From the NCBI RefSeq assembly GCF_001641125.1, contig NZ_LWLP01000001.1, positions 2,007,658-2,071,657 of the forward strand: a DNA stretch of 64,000 nucleotides. The letters run 5' to 3'. The notes beneath the pieces were generated by a model. That model was not told where the DNA came from. It worked only from the letters and a program-made list of their open reading frames with translations, and did no database searches. This document shows positions 55,411 through 64,000 of this stretch, piece by piece (within the stretch, counting starts at the first letter, position 1; each line of letters opens with the position of its first letter). The position numbers were made by a program, and so were the translations under genes. This DNA comes from Arthrobacter sp. OY3WO11 (GTDB lineage Bacteria; Actinomycetota; Actinomycetes; Actinomycetales; Micrococcaceae).

Positions 55411-56565
55411 ATGCAGACCCTCCTTCAGGCAGCCGCCCTGGTGCCGGCCAGCATTCCGAGCCCGGACTGGTCCGGGTTCGATATTCCCCTGCCCTGGGGA
55501 ACGCTGCGCATCCACGCCTATGCCCTCTGTATCCTGGCGGGCATCGTGGCGGGCCTCTGGCTGACCTCTGTCCGCTGGGCACGGCGTGGCGCGCCTGAAG
55601 GCAGCGTCTGGGACATCGTGGTCTGGGCCATCCCGTTCGGCATCATCGGCGGCCGCCTCTACCATGTGGTGTCCTCGCCGGACGCCTACTTCGGACCCGG
55701 ATTCGACGGCACCGGCGACCTGTCGCTGATACCGCAGATCCAGCGCGGCGGACTCGGCATCTGGGGCGCCGTTGTGCTGGGTGTCGTGGGCGCCTGGATC
55801 GGCTGCCGCCGCAGCGGCGTCAAGCTCAGCGCCTTCCTGGACGCCGCCGCACCCGGACTGCTGCTGGCCCAGGCCGTGGGGCGCTGGGGCAACTACTTCA
55901 ACCAGGAACTCTTCGGCGGCCCCACCACCCTGCCGTGGGCCCTGCAGATCGACGCCGACAACCCCAACTTTCCGGCCGGAACTCCGGCGGACACGCTGTT
56001 CCACCCCACGTTCCTGTACGAATCGCTGTGGAACCTCGCCGGCGTCGTCCTCCTGCTCGCACTGGACCGGAAGTTCAACTTCCGGCGCAGCAGGCTCTTC
56101 TGGCTGTACGCCATGTACTACACGCTGGGCAGGGTCTGGATCGAGGCGATGCGCATCGATGACGCCGAGCAGATCGAACTGTTTGGCATCACCACCCGCC
56201 TGAACGTCTGGACCAGCATCTTCGTGTTCCTGGCAGCCCTCCTCGCCTTTATCCTGCTGGGAATGAAGAAGCGCGCCGGGCGGGACACCGTGTATTTGCC
56301 GGGCCGTGAGCCGGAGAAAGTTGACGGTCCGAAGGCTGCAGTTGCCGCCGGCGACGAGGTCCGTGATCCGGACACTGTTGTCTCAGATAGTGAATCGCGT
56401 GATAATCTCCCTGATAACCAAAACGGTTCCCGGCGTGCTTCCGTGCCAACGGAAGAGGCCGCGGCTGCACGGGCGGGCACTACGCCCGGACCGGACGCAA
56501 CGGCCGCCGGAAAGTCCGGCAGCACTGCCACAGGAACCGCGCCGGAAGCCGGCGCTACCAAGTAG
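55411..56565 (+). CDS. lgt: Prolipoprotein diacylglyceryl transferase
   Basis: 384 residues. Attaches diacylglycerol to lipoprotein lipobox Cys at the membrane. About seven transmembrane helices lie in residues 25-290; the Lgt signature is seen in GRLYHVVSSP and VGRWGNYFNQELFGG. The last 95 residues are a charged, Ser/Ala/Gly-rich cytosolic tail outside the conserved enzyme, and its DNA around 56380-56440 is notably AT-richer. The start lies four bases after trpA. Confidence 0.93.
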   Translation: MQTLLQAAALVPASIPSPDWSGFDIPLPWGTLRIHAYALCILAGIVAGLWLTSVRWARRGAPEGSVWDIVVWAIPFGIIGGRLYHVVSSPDAYFGPGFDGTGDLSLIPQIQRGGLGIWGAVVLGVVGAWIGCRRSGVKLSAFLDAAAPGLLLAQAVGRWGNYFNQELFGGPTTLPWALQIDADNPNFPAGTPADTLFHPTFLYESLWNLAGVVLLLALDRKFNFRRSRLFWLYAMYYTLGRVWIEAMRIDDAEQIELFGITTRLNVWTSIFVFLAALLAFILLGMKKRAGRDTVYLPGREPEKVDGPKAAVAAGDEVRDPDTVVSDSESRDNLPDNQNGSRRASVPTEEAAAARAGTTPGPDATAAGKSGSTATGTAPEAGATK

Positions 56566-56697
56566 CGCGCGGGCCAGGCAGGGCAGCAGAGCCACCGCTC
56601 GAAGCGCCCAATCACCACAGCGTCGTGGCAGCGGGGCCACCCTGGACAGCATAGAGCTGCTGTCCGGTGTTGCCCGGGGCAGGGGCCTGCGTAACTG

Positions 56698-56727
56698 TTA
56701 GTTCAGCAGGCCATGCTGACCTACAAT
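56698..56727 (+). promoter_or_regulatory. Probable gltB promoter
   Basis: TACAAT at 56722-56727 is a good -10; TTAGTT at 56698-56703, 18 bases upstream, is a weak -35. An inverted repeat TCAGCA-N5-TGCTGA (56703-56719) lies in the spacer and could be an operator. The leader to the ATG is about 95 bases. The rest of the 264-base lgt-gltB gap shows no gene. Confidence 0.5.
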
Positions 56728-56829
56728 TTCCAGTAAATAACACTTTGTTGTGCCCATGAGAGCGGCGCCCGACGAGTGGGGCCAACGGCGTCCCTTCCAT
56801 ACGCACGATCAGGAGGAAGGACGTCTCCC

Positions 56830-59800
56830 ATGACCCAAACTCTTCACACTCCCAGCTGGTCAGAACCGGACCAGCCTGAGACTGCCATGTCGCCGTTCAA
56901 GCGCTTCGCATCCCTGCCGGAGGCGGCGGGGCTCTACAACCCGGAGCAGGAGAAGGACGCCTGCGGTCTTGCGATCATCGCCACCCTCCGCGGCGAGCCC
57001 GGCTACGACATCGTGGACGCCGCCCTCACCGCCCTGCGTAACCTTGAGCACCGCGGTGCCGTGGGCGCGGACGAGGGCACCGGTGACGGTGCAGGCCTCC
57101 TCATGCAGATCCCGGACGAGTTCTTCCGCGCGGTCACGGAGTTCGAACTTCCCGCTCCCGGCCAGTACGTGGCAGGTACCGCTTTCCTTCCCGCCGAACA
57201 GCGTGAGGCCGACGCCGCGAAGGCCGGTATCGAGGGCCTGGCAGCCGATGAGGGCCTGACGGTCCTTGGCTGGCGCGAGGTGCCCATCGTCGCGGACCTG
57301 GTGGGCGCCATGGCACGCGCCTGCATGCCGTACTTCTCCCAGCCCTTCCTGGCATCCGCCACCGGCGAGGAACTGGACCGCAATGAGCTGGACTCCCGCG
57401 CCTGGCGGATCCGCAAGCGCGCCCAGAACAAGTTCGGCGTCTACTTCCCGTCGCTGTCCTCGCGCACCATTGTCTATAAGGGCATGCTCACCACGGCCCA
57501 GCTGGAGCCGTTCTACCCGGACCTCTCGGACAAGCGCTTCAAGACCAAGCTGGCCATTGTCCACTCGCGCTTCTCCACCAACACCTTCCCGTCCTGGCCG
57601 CTCGCCCAGCCTTTCCGCACCATCGCCCACAACGGTGAGATCAACACGGTCAAGGGCAACCGGAACTGGATGCGCGCACGTCAGTCGCAGCTGGCCAACC
57701 CGTTGCTGGGCGACACCCCGGAAGAGCTGTACCCCATCTGCACCCCGGGTGCCTCGGACTCCGCGTCCTTCGACGAGGTGGCGGAACTCCTGTGGCTCTC
57801 CGGACGCCCCATCACGCACTCGATCATGATGATGATCCCCGAGGCCTGGGAAAACCACGCCACCATGGATCCGGCACGGCGCGCGTTCTACGAGTACCAC
57901 TCCCTGCTGATGGAACCGTGGGACGGCCCCGCCGCCGTCTCCTTCACCGACGGCAGCCTGGTGGGCGCTACCCTGGACCGCAACGGTTTGCGTCCCGGAC
58001 GTTTCTGGATCACCGAGGACGGCCTGATCGTTTTTGCCTCCGAGGTGGGTGTCATCGACGTCGAAGCCTCCAAGGTGGTCAAGAAGGGCCGCGTGTCCCC
58101 GGGCAAGATGTTCCTGGTGGACACCGAATCCGGCCGCGTCATCGACGATGAAGAGGTCAAGGCCGAGGTCGCCGCCGCGAACCCGTGGGCGGAGTGGGTC
58201 AAGGACAACCTGATCGACCTCAACGACCTCCCCGAGCGTGAGCACGTGGTCCACACGGCCGCGTCGGTGAACATCCGCCAGCGCACCTTCGGCTACACCA
58301 CCGAGGAACTGAAGATCCTGCTTGGCCCGATGGCCCGCACCGGCGCCGAGCCGCTTGGCGCCATGGGCTCGGACACCCCGGTGGCCGTGCTGTCCAAGCG
58401 CCCCCGGCTGCTCTTCGACTACTTCGTGCAGTCCTTCGCGCAGGTGACGAACCCGCCGCTTGACGCCATCCGTGAGGAACTGGTCACCTCCCTGACCTGT
58501 GCCATCGGCCCCAACGGTAACCTCCTGGACACCAAGCAGGTCCGCCAGCCGCAGGTCCAGCTGCCGTTCCCGGTGATCAACAACGACCAGCTCGCCAAGA
58601 TCGCCAACATTGAGAACGCCGACGGCGACAAGGTGGCCATGAAGGTCCGCGGGCTTTACCGCCCCGAGGGCGGCGAGAACGCGCTCCGCGCCCGGCTCAC
58701 CGAGATCTGCGAACAGGTATCCGGTGCCATCAACCGCGGCGTCCAGTACGTGGTGCTTTCCGACCGTGACTCGAACGCCCAGTGGGCGCCCATCCCGTCG
58801 CTGCTGCTGGTCAGCGCCGTGCACCACCACCTGCTGCGCAGCGCCAACCGCACCAAGACTGCCCTCGTGGTGGAAGCCGGCGACGTCCGCGAGACGCACC
58901 ATGTGGCTGTACTCATCGGGTACGGCGCCTCCGCCGTCAACCCGTACCTGGCCATGGAGTCGGTGGAGCAGCTGATTGCAGCTGGCGACGTTACCGGGGT
59001 CACCCCGCAGGACGGCGTGTACAACCTGATCAAGGGCCTCGGCAAGGGCGTCCTGAAGATCATGTCCAAGATGGGCATCTCCACCGTTGCGTCCTACACC
59101 GGCGCACAGACGTTCGAGGCGCTCGGCCTGGGCCAGGAGCTGGTGGACGAATTCTTCGCCGGCACCCACTCACAGCTCGGCGGTGTTGGCCTGGACGTCA
59201 TCGCCGCGGAAGTTTCCGCGCGCCACCAGATGGCCTACCCCGAGGGCGGCATCGAGCAGCCCCACCGCCCCCTGCTGGGCGGCGGCGAATACCAGTGGCG
59301 CCGCGATGGCGAGCCGCACCTGTTCAACCCCGAGACCGTCTTCCGGCTGCAGCACGCAACCCGTGAGCGCCGCTACGACATCTTCAAGGCGTACACCAGG
59401 GGAGTGGACGACCAGTCCGAGAACCTGATGACCCTCCGCGGCCTCCTCAAGTTCAAGAACGAGCGCCCGCCCGTTCCGCTCGAGGAAGTGGAGCCCGTCT
59501 CCAGCATCGTCAAGCGGTTCTCCACGGGTGCCATGAGCTACGGCTCCATCTCCCAGGAAGCCCACGAGACGCTGGCCATCGCCATGAACCAGCTCGGTGG
59601 CAAGTCCAACACCGGCGAAGGCGGCGAGGACGTTGACCGCCTGCTCGACCCGAAGCGCCGCTCCGCCGTCAAGCAGATCGCGTCCGGCCGGTTCGGCGTG
59701 ACCAGCCTGTACCTGACCAACGCGGATGACATCCAGATCAAGATGGCCCAGGGCGCCAAGCCCGGCGAAGGCGGCCAGCTCATGGCGCAGAAGGTCTACC

Positions 59801-61443
59801 CCTGGGTGGCCCGGACGCGGCACTCGACGCCCGGCGTCGGACTCATTTCCCCGCCCCCGCACCACGACATCTACTCCATCGAGGACCTCGCGCAGCTGAT
59901 TTACGATGCCAAGCGCGCCAATCCCTCGGCACGGGTGCACGTCAAGCTCGTCTCCGAGGTGGGCATCGGCACCGTTGCCGCCGGTGTGACCAAGGCGAAG
60001 GCCGACGTCGTCCTGGTTTCAGGCCACGACGGCGGAACCGGCGCCTCGCCGCTGAACTCGCTCAAGCACGCGGGTGTGCCATGGGAGCTCGGCCTGGCCG
60101 AGACCCAGCAGACCTTGATGCTCAATGGCCTGCGCGACCGCGTGGTGGTGCAGGTGGACGGCCAGCTCAAGACCGGCCGCGACGTGGTGATCGCCGCGCT
60201 GCTGGGCGGCGAGGAGTTCGGTTTTGCTACCGCTCCGCTGGTGGTGGAAGGCTGCATCATGATGCGCGTCTGCCACCTGGACACCTGCCCGGTGGGCGTA
60301 GCCACGCAGAACCCGGAACTCCGCGCACGCTTCACCGGCAAGCCCGAATTCGTGGTCAACTTCTTCGAATTCCTTGCCGAGGAAGTCCGCGAGATCCTGG
60401 CCGAGCTCGGCTTCCGCAGCCTGGAGGAGGCAATCGGCCACGCCGAGGTCCTCGACGCCCGGGACGCCGTCAACCACTGGAAGGCCGACGGCCTGGACCT
60501 GGACCCGATCCTGCACGGGCTGGAGTTCGACGACGACGCCCCGCTGCGGAACATGACCGGCCAGAACCACGAGCTGGACAAGCACTTCGACCAGCGCCTG
60601 ATCACAATGGCCACCGAGGCACTGACGGACCGCAGCCCGGTCAGGATCGCCGTGGACGTCATCAACACAGACCGTTCCGTGGGCACCATGCTGGGCCACG
60701 TCGTGACCAAGACGTTCGGCACCGATGTCCTGGCCACGGACACCATCGACATCACCCTCAGCGGCACCGCAGGCCAGTCACTGGGCGCCTTCCTGCCCGC
60801 AGGCATCACCCTGAGGCTGTTCGGCGACTCCAATGACTACGTGGGCAAGGGCCTCTCCGGCGGCCGCATCATCGTCCGCCCGGACCGCACGAACGTGTTC
60901 AAGGCGGAGACCAACGTCATCGCCGGCAACGTCATCGGTTACGGTGCCACCAGCGGCGAGATGTTCCTGCGCGGCCAGGTGGGCGAACGGTTCCTGGTCC
61001 GCAACTCAGGTGCCACGGCCGTCGTCGAAGGCATCGGCGACCACGGCTGCGAGTACATGACCGGCGGCCAGACGCTCATCATCGGCCGTACCGGACGCAA
61101 CTTCGGCGCCGGCATGTCCGGCGGCACCGCCTACGTCCTGGACCTGGACTCAGCCCGGGTCAACAAGGACGCCCTGCAGTCCGGCGAACTCCAGCTCCGC
61201 GAGCTGGACGCCGAGGACCGCGACATCGTGCACGGCCTGCTGGTCAAGCACGTTGAAGAAACTGATTCCCAGCTGGCGGCGCGCCTCCTCGAGAACTTCG
61301 ATGACACCGCCGCCCGCATTACCAAGGTGCTGCCGCGCGACTACGCTGCCGTACTGCAGACCCGTCTTGACGCCATCGAAGAGGGCCTGGACCCCGACGG
61401 CGAAGAAGTGTGGTCCCGAATCCTGGAGGTAACCGGTGGCTGA
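56830..61443 (+). CDS. gltB: Glutamate synthase large subunit
   Basis: 1537 residues. Transfers the amide of glutamine to 2-oxoglutarate with GltD. The class II amidotransferase nucleophile is Cys45 in [14 protein letters not shown], so a 44-residue propeptide is cleaved. The central FMN domain has [26 protein letters not shown] and [13 protein letters not shown]; the [3Fe-4S] Cys ligands are in [17 protein letters not shown]. The C-terminal Gly-rich beta helix closes the protein. AGGAGGAAGG lies before the ATG. Overlaps gltD by eight bases. Confidence 0.97.
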   Translation: MTQTLHTPSWSEPDQPETAMSPFKRFASLPEAAGLYNPEQEKDACGLAIIATLRGEPGYDIVDAALTALRNLEHRGAVGADEGTGDGAGLLMQIPDEFFRAVTEFELPAPGQYVAGTAFLPAEQREADAAKAGIEGLAADEGLTVLGWREVPIVADLVGAMARACMPYFSQPFLASATGEELDRNELDSRAWRIRKRAQNKFGVYFPSLSSRTIVYKGMLTTAQLEPFYPDLSDKRFKTKLAIVHSRFSTNTFPSWPLAQPFRTIAHNGEINTVKGNRNWMRARQSQLANPLLGDTPEELYPICTPGASDSASFDEVAELLWLSGRPITHSIMMMIPEAWENHATMDPARRAFYEYHSLLMEPWDGPAAVSFTDGSLVGATLDRNGLRPGRFWITEDGLIVFASEVGVIDVEASKVVKKGRVSPGKMFLVDTESGRVIDDEEVKAEVAAANPWAEWVKDNLIDLNDLPEREHVVHTAASVNIRQRTFGYTTEELKILLGPMARTGAEPLGAMGSDTPVAVLSKRPRLLFDYFVQSFAQVTNPPLDAIREELVTSLTCAIGPNGNLLDTKQVRQPQVQLPFPVINNDQLAKIANIENADGDKVAMKVRGLYRPEGGENALRARLTEICEQVSGAINRGVQYVVLSDRDSNAQWAPIPSLLLVSAVHHHLLRSANRTKTALVVEAGDVRETHHVAVLIGYGASAVNPYLAMESVEQLIAAGDVTGVTPQDGVYNLIKGLGKGVLKIMSKMGISTVASYTGAQTFEALGLGQELVDEFFAGTHSQLGGVGLDVIAAEVSARHQMAYPEGGIEQPHRPLLGGGEYQWRRDGEPHLFNPETVFRLQHATRERRYDIFKAYTRGVDDQSENLMTLRGLLKFKNERPPVPLEEVEPVSSIVKRFSTGAMSYGSISQEAHETLAIAMNQLGGKSNTGEGGEDVDRLLDPKRRSAVKQIASGRFGVTSLYLTNADDIQIKMAQGAKPGEGGQLMAQKVYPWVARTRHSTPGVGLISPPPHHDIYSIEDLAQLIYDAKRANPSARVHVKLVSEVGIGTVAAGVTKAKADVVLVSGHDGGTGASPLNSLKHAGVPWELGLAETQQTLMLNGLRDRVVVQVDGQLKTGRDVVIAALLGGEEFGFATAPLVVEGCIMMRVCHLDTCPVGVATQNPELRARFTGKPEFVVNFFEFLAEEVREILAELGFRSLEEAIGHAEVLDARDAVNHWKADGLDLDPILHGLEFDDDAPLRNMTGQNHELDKHFDQRLITMATEALTDRSPVRIAVDVINTDRSVGTMLGHVVTKTFGTDVLATDTIDITLSGTAGQSLGAFLPAGITLRLFGDSNDYVGKGLSGGRIIVRPDRTNVFKAETNVIAGNVIGYGATSGEMFLRGQVGERFLVRNSGATAVVEGIGDHGCEYMTGGQTLIIGRTGRNFGAGMSGGTAYVLDLDSARVNKDALQSGELQLRELDAEDRDIVHGLLVKHVEETDSQLAARLLENFDDTAARITKVLPRDYAAVLQTRLDAIEEGLDPDGEEVWSRILEVTGG

Positions 61444-62893
61444 TCCACGCGGATTTTTGAAAGTACGCCAGCGTGAAACCCAGCCGCGCCGCCCCGTTCC
61501 CGTCCGCATCATGGACTGGAAGGAAGTGTACGAGGCGCAGGAGAAGGGCACCCTGAAGGCCCAGGCCGGCCGCTGCATGGACTGCGGCGTACCGTTCTGC
61601 CACCAGGGCTGCCCGCTGGGCAACCTCATTCCCGAGTGGAACGACCTCACGTGGCGGGACAAGGGCGAGGAAGCCATCGAGCGCCTCCACGCCACGAACA
61701 ACTTCCCGGAGTTCACCGGCCGGCTTTGCCCGGCACCGTGTGAAGCCTCCTGCGTCCTGGGGATCAACCAGCCTGCCGTCACCATCAAGCAGGTGGAAGT
61801 CTCCATCATTGACGAAGCCTGGGACAACGGCTGGGTGGAGCCGCTGCCTCCCGCACGCCTGACCGGCAAGACGGTCGCCGTCGTCGGCTCCGGCCCCGCA
61901 GGGCTGGCAGTGGCGCAGCAGCTGACCCGCGTGGGCCATACCGTGGCCGTGTACGAACGCGATGACAAGATCGGCGGCCTGCTCCGCTACGGCATCCCCG
62001 ACTTCAAGATGGAAAAGGAGCAGGTGGACCGCCGCGTCGAGCAGATGAAGGCGGAAGGCACCCGCTTCCGGACCGGCGTCGCCGTGGGTACCGACGTGAC
62101 CTGGGAGCAGCTGCGGCGGCGTTACGACGCCGTCGTGGTCTGCACCGGCGCCACCGTTCCCCGTGACCTGCCCATCCCGGGCCGCGACCTGGACGGCGTG
62201 CACTTCGCCATGGACTACCTGGTTCCGGCAAACCGCGTCGTGGCGGGGGAGACCATCGAGAACCAGATCCACGCCCAGGGCAAGCACGTGGTGATCCTCG
62301 GCGGCGGCGACACCGGCGCGGACTGCCTCGGCACCGCACACCGGCATGGTGCCGCCTCGGTGACCACCCTGGCGATTGGCAAGCAGCCGCCGTCGGAGCG
62401 TGCCGGCCACCAGCCGTGGCCGACGTTCCCCACGCTGTTCGAGGTTGCCAGTGCCCACGAGGAAGGCGGTGAGCGCACGTACCTTGCCTCCACCGTGGAG
62501 TTCGTGGGCGAGGACGGCAAGCTGACGGGCGTCAAGGTTGCCGAGACGGAATTCGTTGACGGCAAGCGCCTGCCCAAGGCAGGAACGGAGCGGATCATTC
62601 CCGCGGACCTGGTGTTCCTGTCCCTGGGCTTCACCGGAGCCGAACCCGCGGGCATCACCGACCAGGTGAAGGCGGAGTTCGACGGCCGCGGCAACGTGTC
62701 CCGCGACGGCTACTACATGACCAACACCGAGGGCGTCTTCGTGGCCGGTGACGCCGGCCGCGGCCAGTCCCTGATCGTGTGGGCCATTGCCGAAGGGCGC
62801 GCCGCAGCGGCAGCAGTGGACAAGTACCTGATGGGCAGCACCATTTTGCCCGCTCCCGTGGCCCCGACGGACCGCGCCATCGCCGTCCTCTAG
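61436..62893 (+). CDS. gltD: Glutamate synthase small subunit
   Basis: 485 residues. Supplies electrons from NADPH to GltB. The N-terminal Fe-S Cys clusters are [17 protein letters not shown] and [15 protein letters not shown] motif [20 protein letters not shown] motif [15 protein letters not shown] and the C-terminal FAD block [13 protein letters not shown]. The GTG start inside the gltB end has GGAGG upstream. Length is normal. Confidence 0.97.
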   Translation: MADPRGFLKVRQRETQPRRPVPVRIMDWKEVYEAQEKGTLKAQAGRCMDCGVPFCHQGCPLGNLIPEWNDLTWRDKGEEAIERLHATNNFPEFTGRLCPAPCEASCVLGINQPAVTIKQVEVSIIDEAWDNGWVEPLPPARLTGKTVAVVGSGPAGLAVAQQLTRVGHTVAVYERDDKIGGLLRYGIPDFKMEKEQVDRRVEQMKAEGTRFRTGVAVGTDVTWEQLRRRYDAVVVCTGATVPRDLPIPGRDLDGVHFAMDYLVPANRVVAGETIENQIHAQGKHVVILGGGDTGADCLGTAHRHGAASVTTLAIGKQPPSERAGHQPWPTFPTLFEVASAHEEGGERTYLASTVEFVGEDGKLTGVKVAETEFVDGKRLPKAGTERIIPADLVFLSLGFTGAEPAGITDQVKAEFDGRGNVSRDGYYMTNTEGVFVAGDAGRGQSLIVWAIAEGRAAAAAVDKYLMGSTILPAPVAPTDRAIAVL

Positions 62894-62901
62894 CGATGCA
62901 A

Positions 62902-62918
62902 CGGAGGGTTCACCTCCG
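62902..62918 (+). terminator. Short hairpin after gltD
   Basis: CGGAGG-GTTCA-CCTCCG, a 6-base-pair stem nine bases past the gltD stop, not followed by a T run. A weak terminator at best. Confidence 0.4.
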
Positions 62919-62958
62919 CGACAACTTAACCAATGCAAGAGACCAATAGGGTAGGTAT

Positions 62959-64000
62959 ATGAGACGCGCAAAAATTGTGGCTACGTTCGGCCCGGCCATC
63001 GCCAGCTACGAAAACACTCTCGCGGTGCTGGAAGCCGGTGTTGACGTTGCCCGCATGAACATGAGCCACGGCGACTACTCCGTGCATGACAACACCTACG
63101 AGAACGTCCGCAAGGCCGCCGCGGACCTGGGCAAGGCCGTGGCCATCATGGCCGACCTCCAGGGTCCCAAGATCCGCCTGGGCCGCTTTGTTGACGGCCC
63201 GCACGCCCTCGCCGTTGGTGACACCTTCACCATCACCACCGAAGACGTTCCGGGCACCAAGGACATCTGCTCCACCACGCTGAAGAGCCTCACCGATGAC
63301 GTCAACGTGGGCGACGCCCTCCTGATCGACGACGGCAAGGTGGCCCTGCGTGCCACGGCTGTTGACGACGTCAAGGTGGTCGCCGAGGTGACCGTGGGCG
63401 GCATGGTGTCCAACAACAAGGGCATCAACCTTCCCGGCGTGGCCGTCAACGTGCCGGCGCTGAGCGAAAAGGATGAGGACGACCTCCGCTGGGCCATGCG
63501 CCGCGGCGTTGACCTGGTTGCCCTGTCCTTCGTCCGCGATGCCTCCGACATTGTCCGCGTGCACGAGATCATGGACGAGGAAGGCCGCCGCGTGCCGGTC
63601 ATCGCCAAGATCGAGAAGCCGCAGGCCGTGGAGCAGTTGCCAGAGATCATCGACGCGTTCGATGCCATCATGGTGGCCCGTGGCGACCTCGGCGTTGAAC
63701 TTCCCCTGGAGGAAGTGCCGATCGTCCAGAAGCGCGCCATCGAACTGGCCCGCCGCTGGGCCAAGCCGGTCATCGTGGCAACCCAGGTCCTGGAATCCAT
63801 GATCGACAACCCGCGCCCCACCCGTGCAGAGGCTTCCGACTGCGCCAATGCCGTCCTCGACGGTGCCGACGCCGTGATGCTCTCCGGCGAGACCAGCGTG
63901 GGCAAGTACCCCATCGAGACCGTCAAGGTCATGGCCCGGATCATCGAGTCCACCGAGGTCCACGGACTCGAGCGCGTCCCCCCGCTGGGTACCAAGCCCA
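62959..64000 (+). CDS. pyk: Pyruvate kinase (partial, C-terminus beyond window)
   Basis: 347 codons of the glycolytic enzyme converting phosphoenolpyruvate and ADP to pyruvate and ATP. Seen: [13 protein letters not shown], the metal/substrate block [10 protein letters not shown], the [14 protein letters not shown] segment with its Arg and Lys, the catalytic Lys in [22 protein letters not shown] and [21 protein letters not shown]. The C-terminal regulatory domain is cut off by the window edge. A TAGGGT seven bases before the ATG could be a -10 of a nearly leaderless transcript or serve as part of a weak Shine-Dalgarno (AGGGTAGG). Confidence 0.96.
   Translation, partial: MRRAKIVATFGPAIASYENTLAVLEAGVDVARMNMSHGDYSVHDNTYENVRKAAADLGKAVAIMADLQGPKIRLGRFVDGPHALAVGDTFTITTEDVPGTKDICSTTLKSLTDDVNVGDALLIDDGKVALRATAVDDVKVVAEVTVGGMVSNNKGINLPGVAVNVPALSEKDEDDLRWAMRRGVDLVALSFVRDASDIVRVHEIMDEEGRRVPVIAKIEKPQAVEQLPEIIDAFDAIMVARGDLGVELPLEEVPIVQKRAIELARRWAKPVIVATQVLESMIDNPRPTRAEASDCANAVLDGADAVMLSGETSVGKYPIETVKVMARIIESTEVHGLERVPPLGTKP

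Overview
This is a GC-rich, gene-dense stretch of chromosome from a mycothiol-making actinobacterium, most likely Arthrobacter/Pseudarthrobacter (Micrococcaceae). The evidence is a mycothione reductase, actinobacteria-restricted families (DUF3159, DUF3000, DUF3710 tail, HGxxPAAW, TIGR02234, TIGR03085), frequent GTG/ATGA start-stop overlaps, and a gene order (OB-fold protein, DUF3159, paired TrkA proteins, APC permease, TRAM methyltransferase, dxs) that, from memory, matches other actinobacteria including mycobacteria. The genus is inferred; nothing in the window proves it. I see no prophage, insertion sequence, integron or CRISPR array.

Layout. 1-6.1 kb: tail of a DUF3710-like gene, OB-fold protein, DUF3159 membrane protein, two RCK/TrkA proteins divergent from a KimA-like potassium importer, then a TrmA-type RNA methyltransferase broken by a single-base frameshift. 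6.3-14.4 kb: acnA, dxs, DUF402 and WGR-like proteins, aldo/keto reductase, nucleoside hydrolase. 14.4-22.7 kb: mycothione reductase, a complete ECF transporter (S, T, fused A-A'), and a fadB-fadA beta-oxidation pair. 22.7-29.6 kb, all minus strand: a palindromic repeat element, RNase D, DUF3000, a DUF6421-SDR-PLP lyase operon, msrB and a USP-like protein. 29.6-35.8 kb: alpha/beta hydrolase, YbaK, SufE, SseA, ZapE, BenE and a small antitoxin-like protein. 36.0-37.0 kb: five minus-strand tRNAs (Gly-Cys-Val-Gly-Val) and one plus-strand tRNA-Val(CAC).

37-64 kb is a long plus-strand run of central genes: PD-(D/E)XK nuclease, def-fmt-rsmB, rpe, an FMN riboswitch with ribD-ribE-ribB-ribA-ribH, hisE-hisG-hisF, a minus-strand TIGR03085 gene behind a large hairpin, hisI, trpE with two small membrane proteins, trpC-trpB-trpA, lgt, gltB-gltD and the start of pyk. 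Riboflavin synthesis is complete here from GTP cyclohydrolase II and DHBP synthase to lumazine and riboflavin synthases. The his and trp sets are partial (no hisA/B/C/D/H, no trpD/trpG).

Most of the window is ordinary housekeeping sequence. The points most worth a second look are the DUF6421 operon (a possible uncharacterised metallohydrolase with a hairpin against its ribosome-binding site), the KimA-like permease paired with two RCK proteins, a leader ORF between the FMN riboswitch and ribD, two unrelated palindromic intergenic elements, and the frameshifted methyltransferase.
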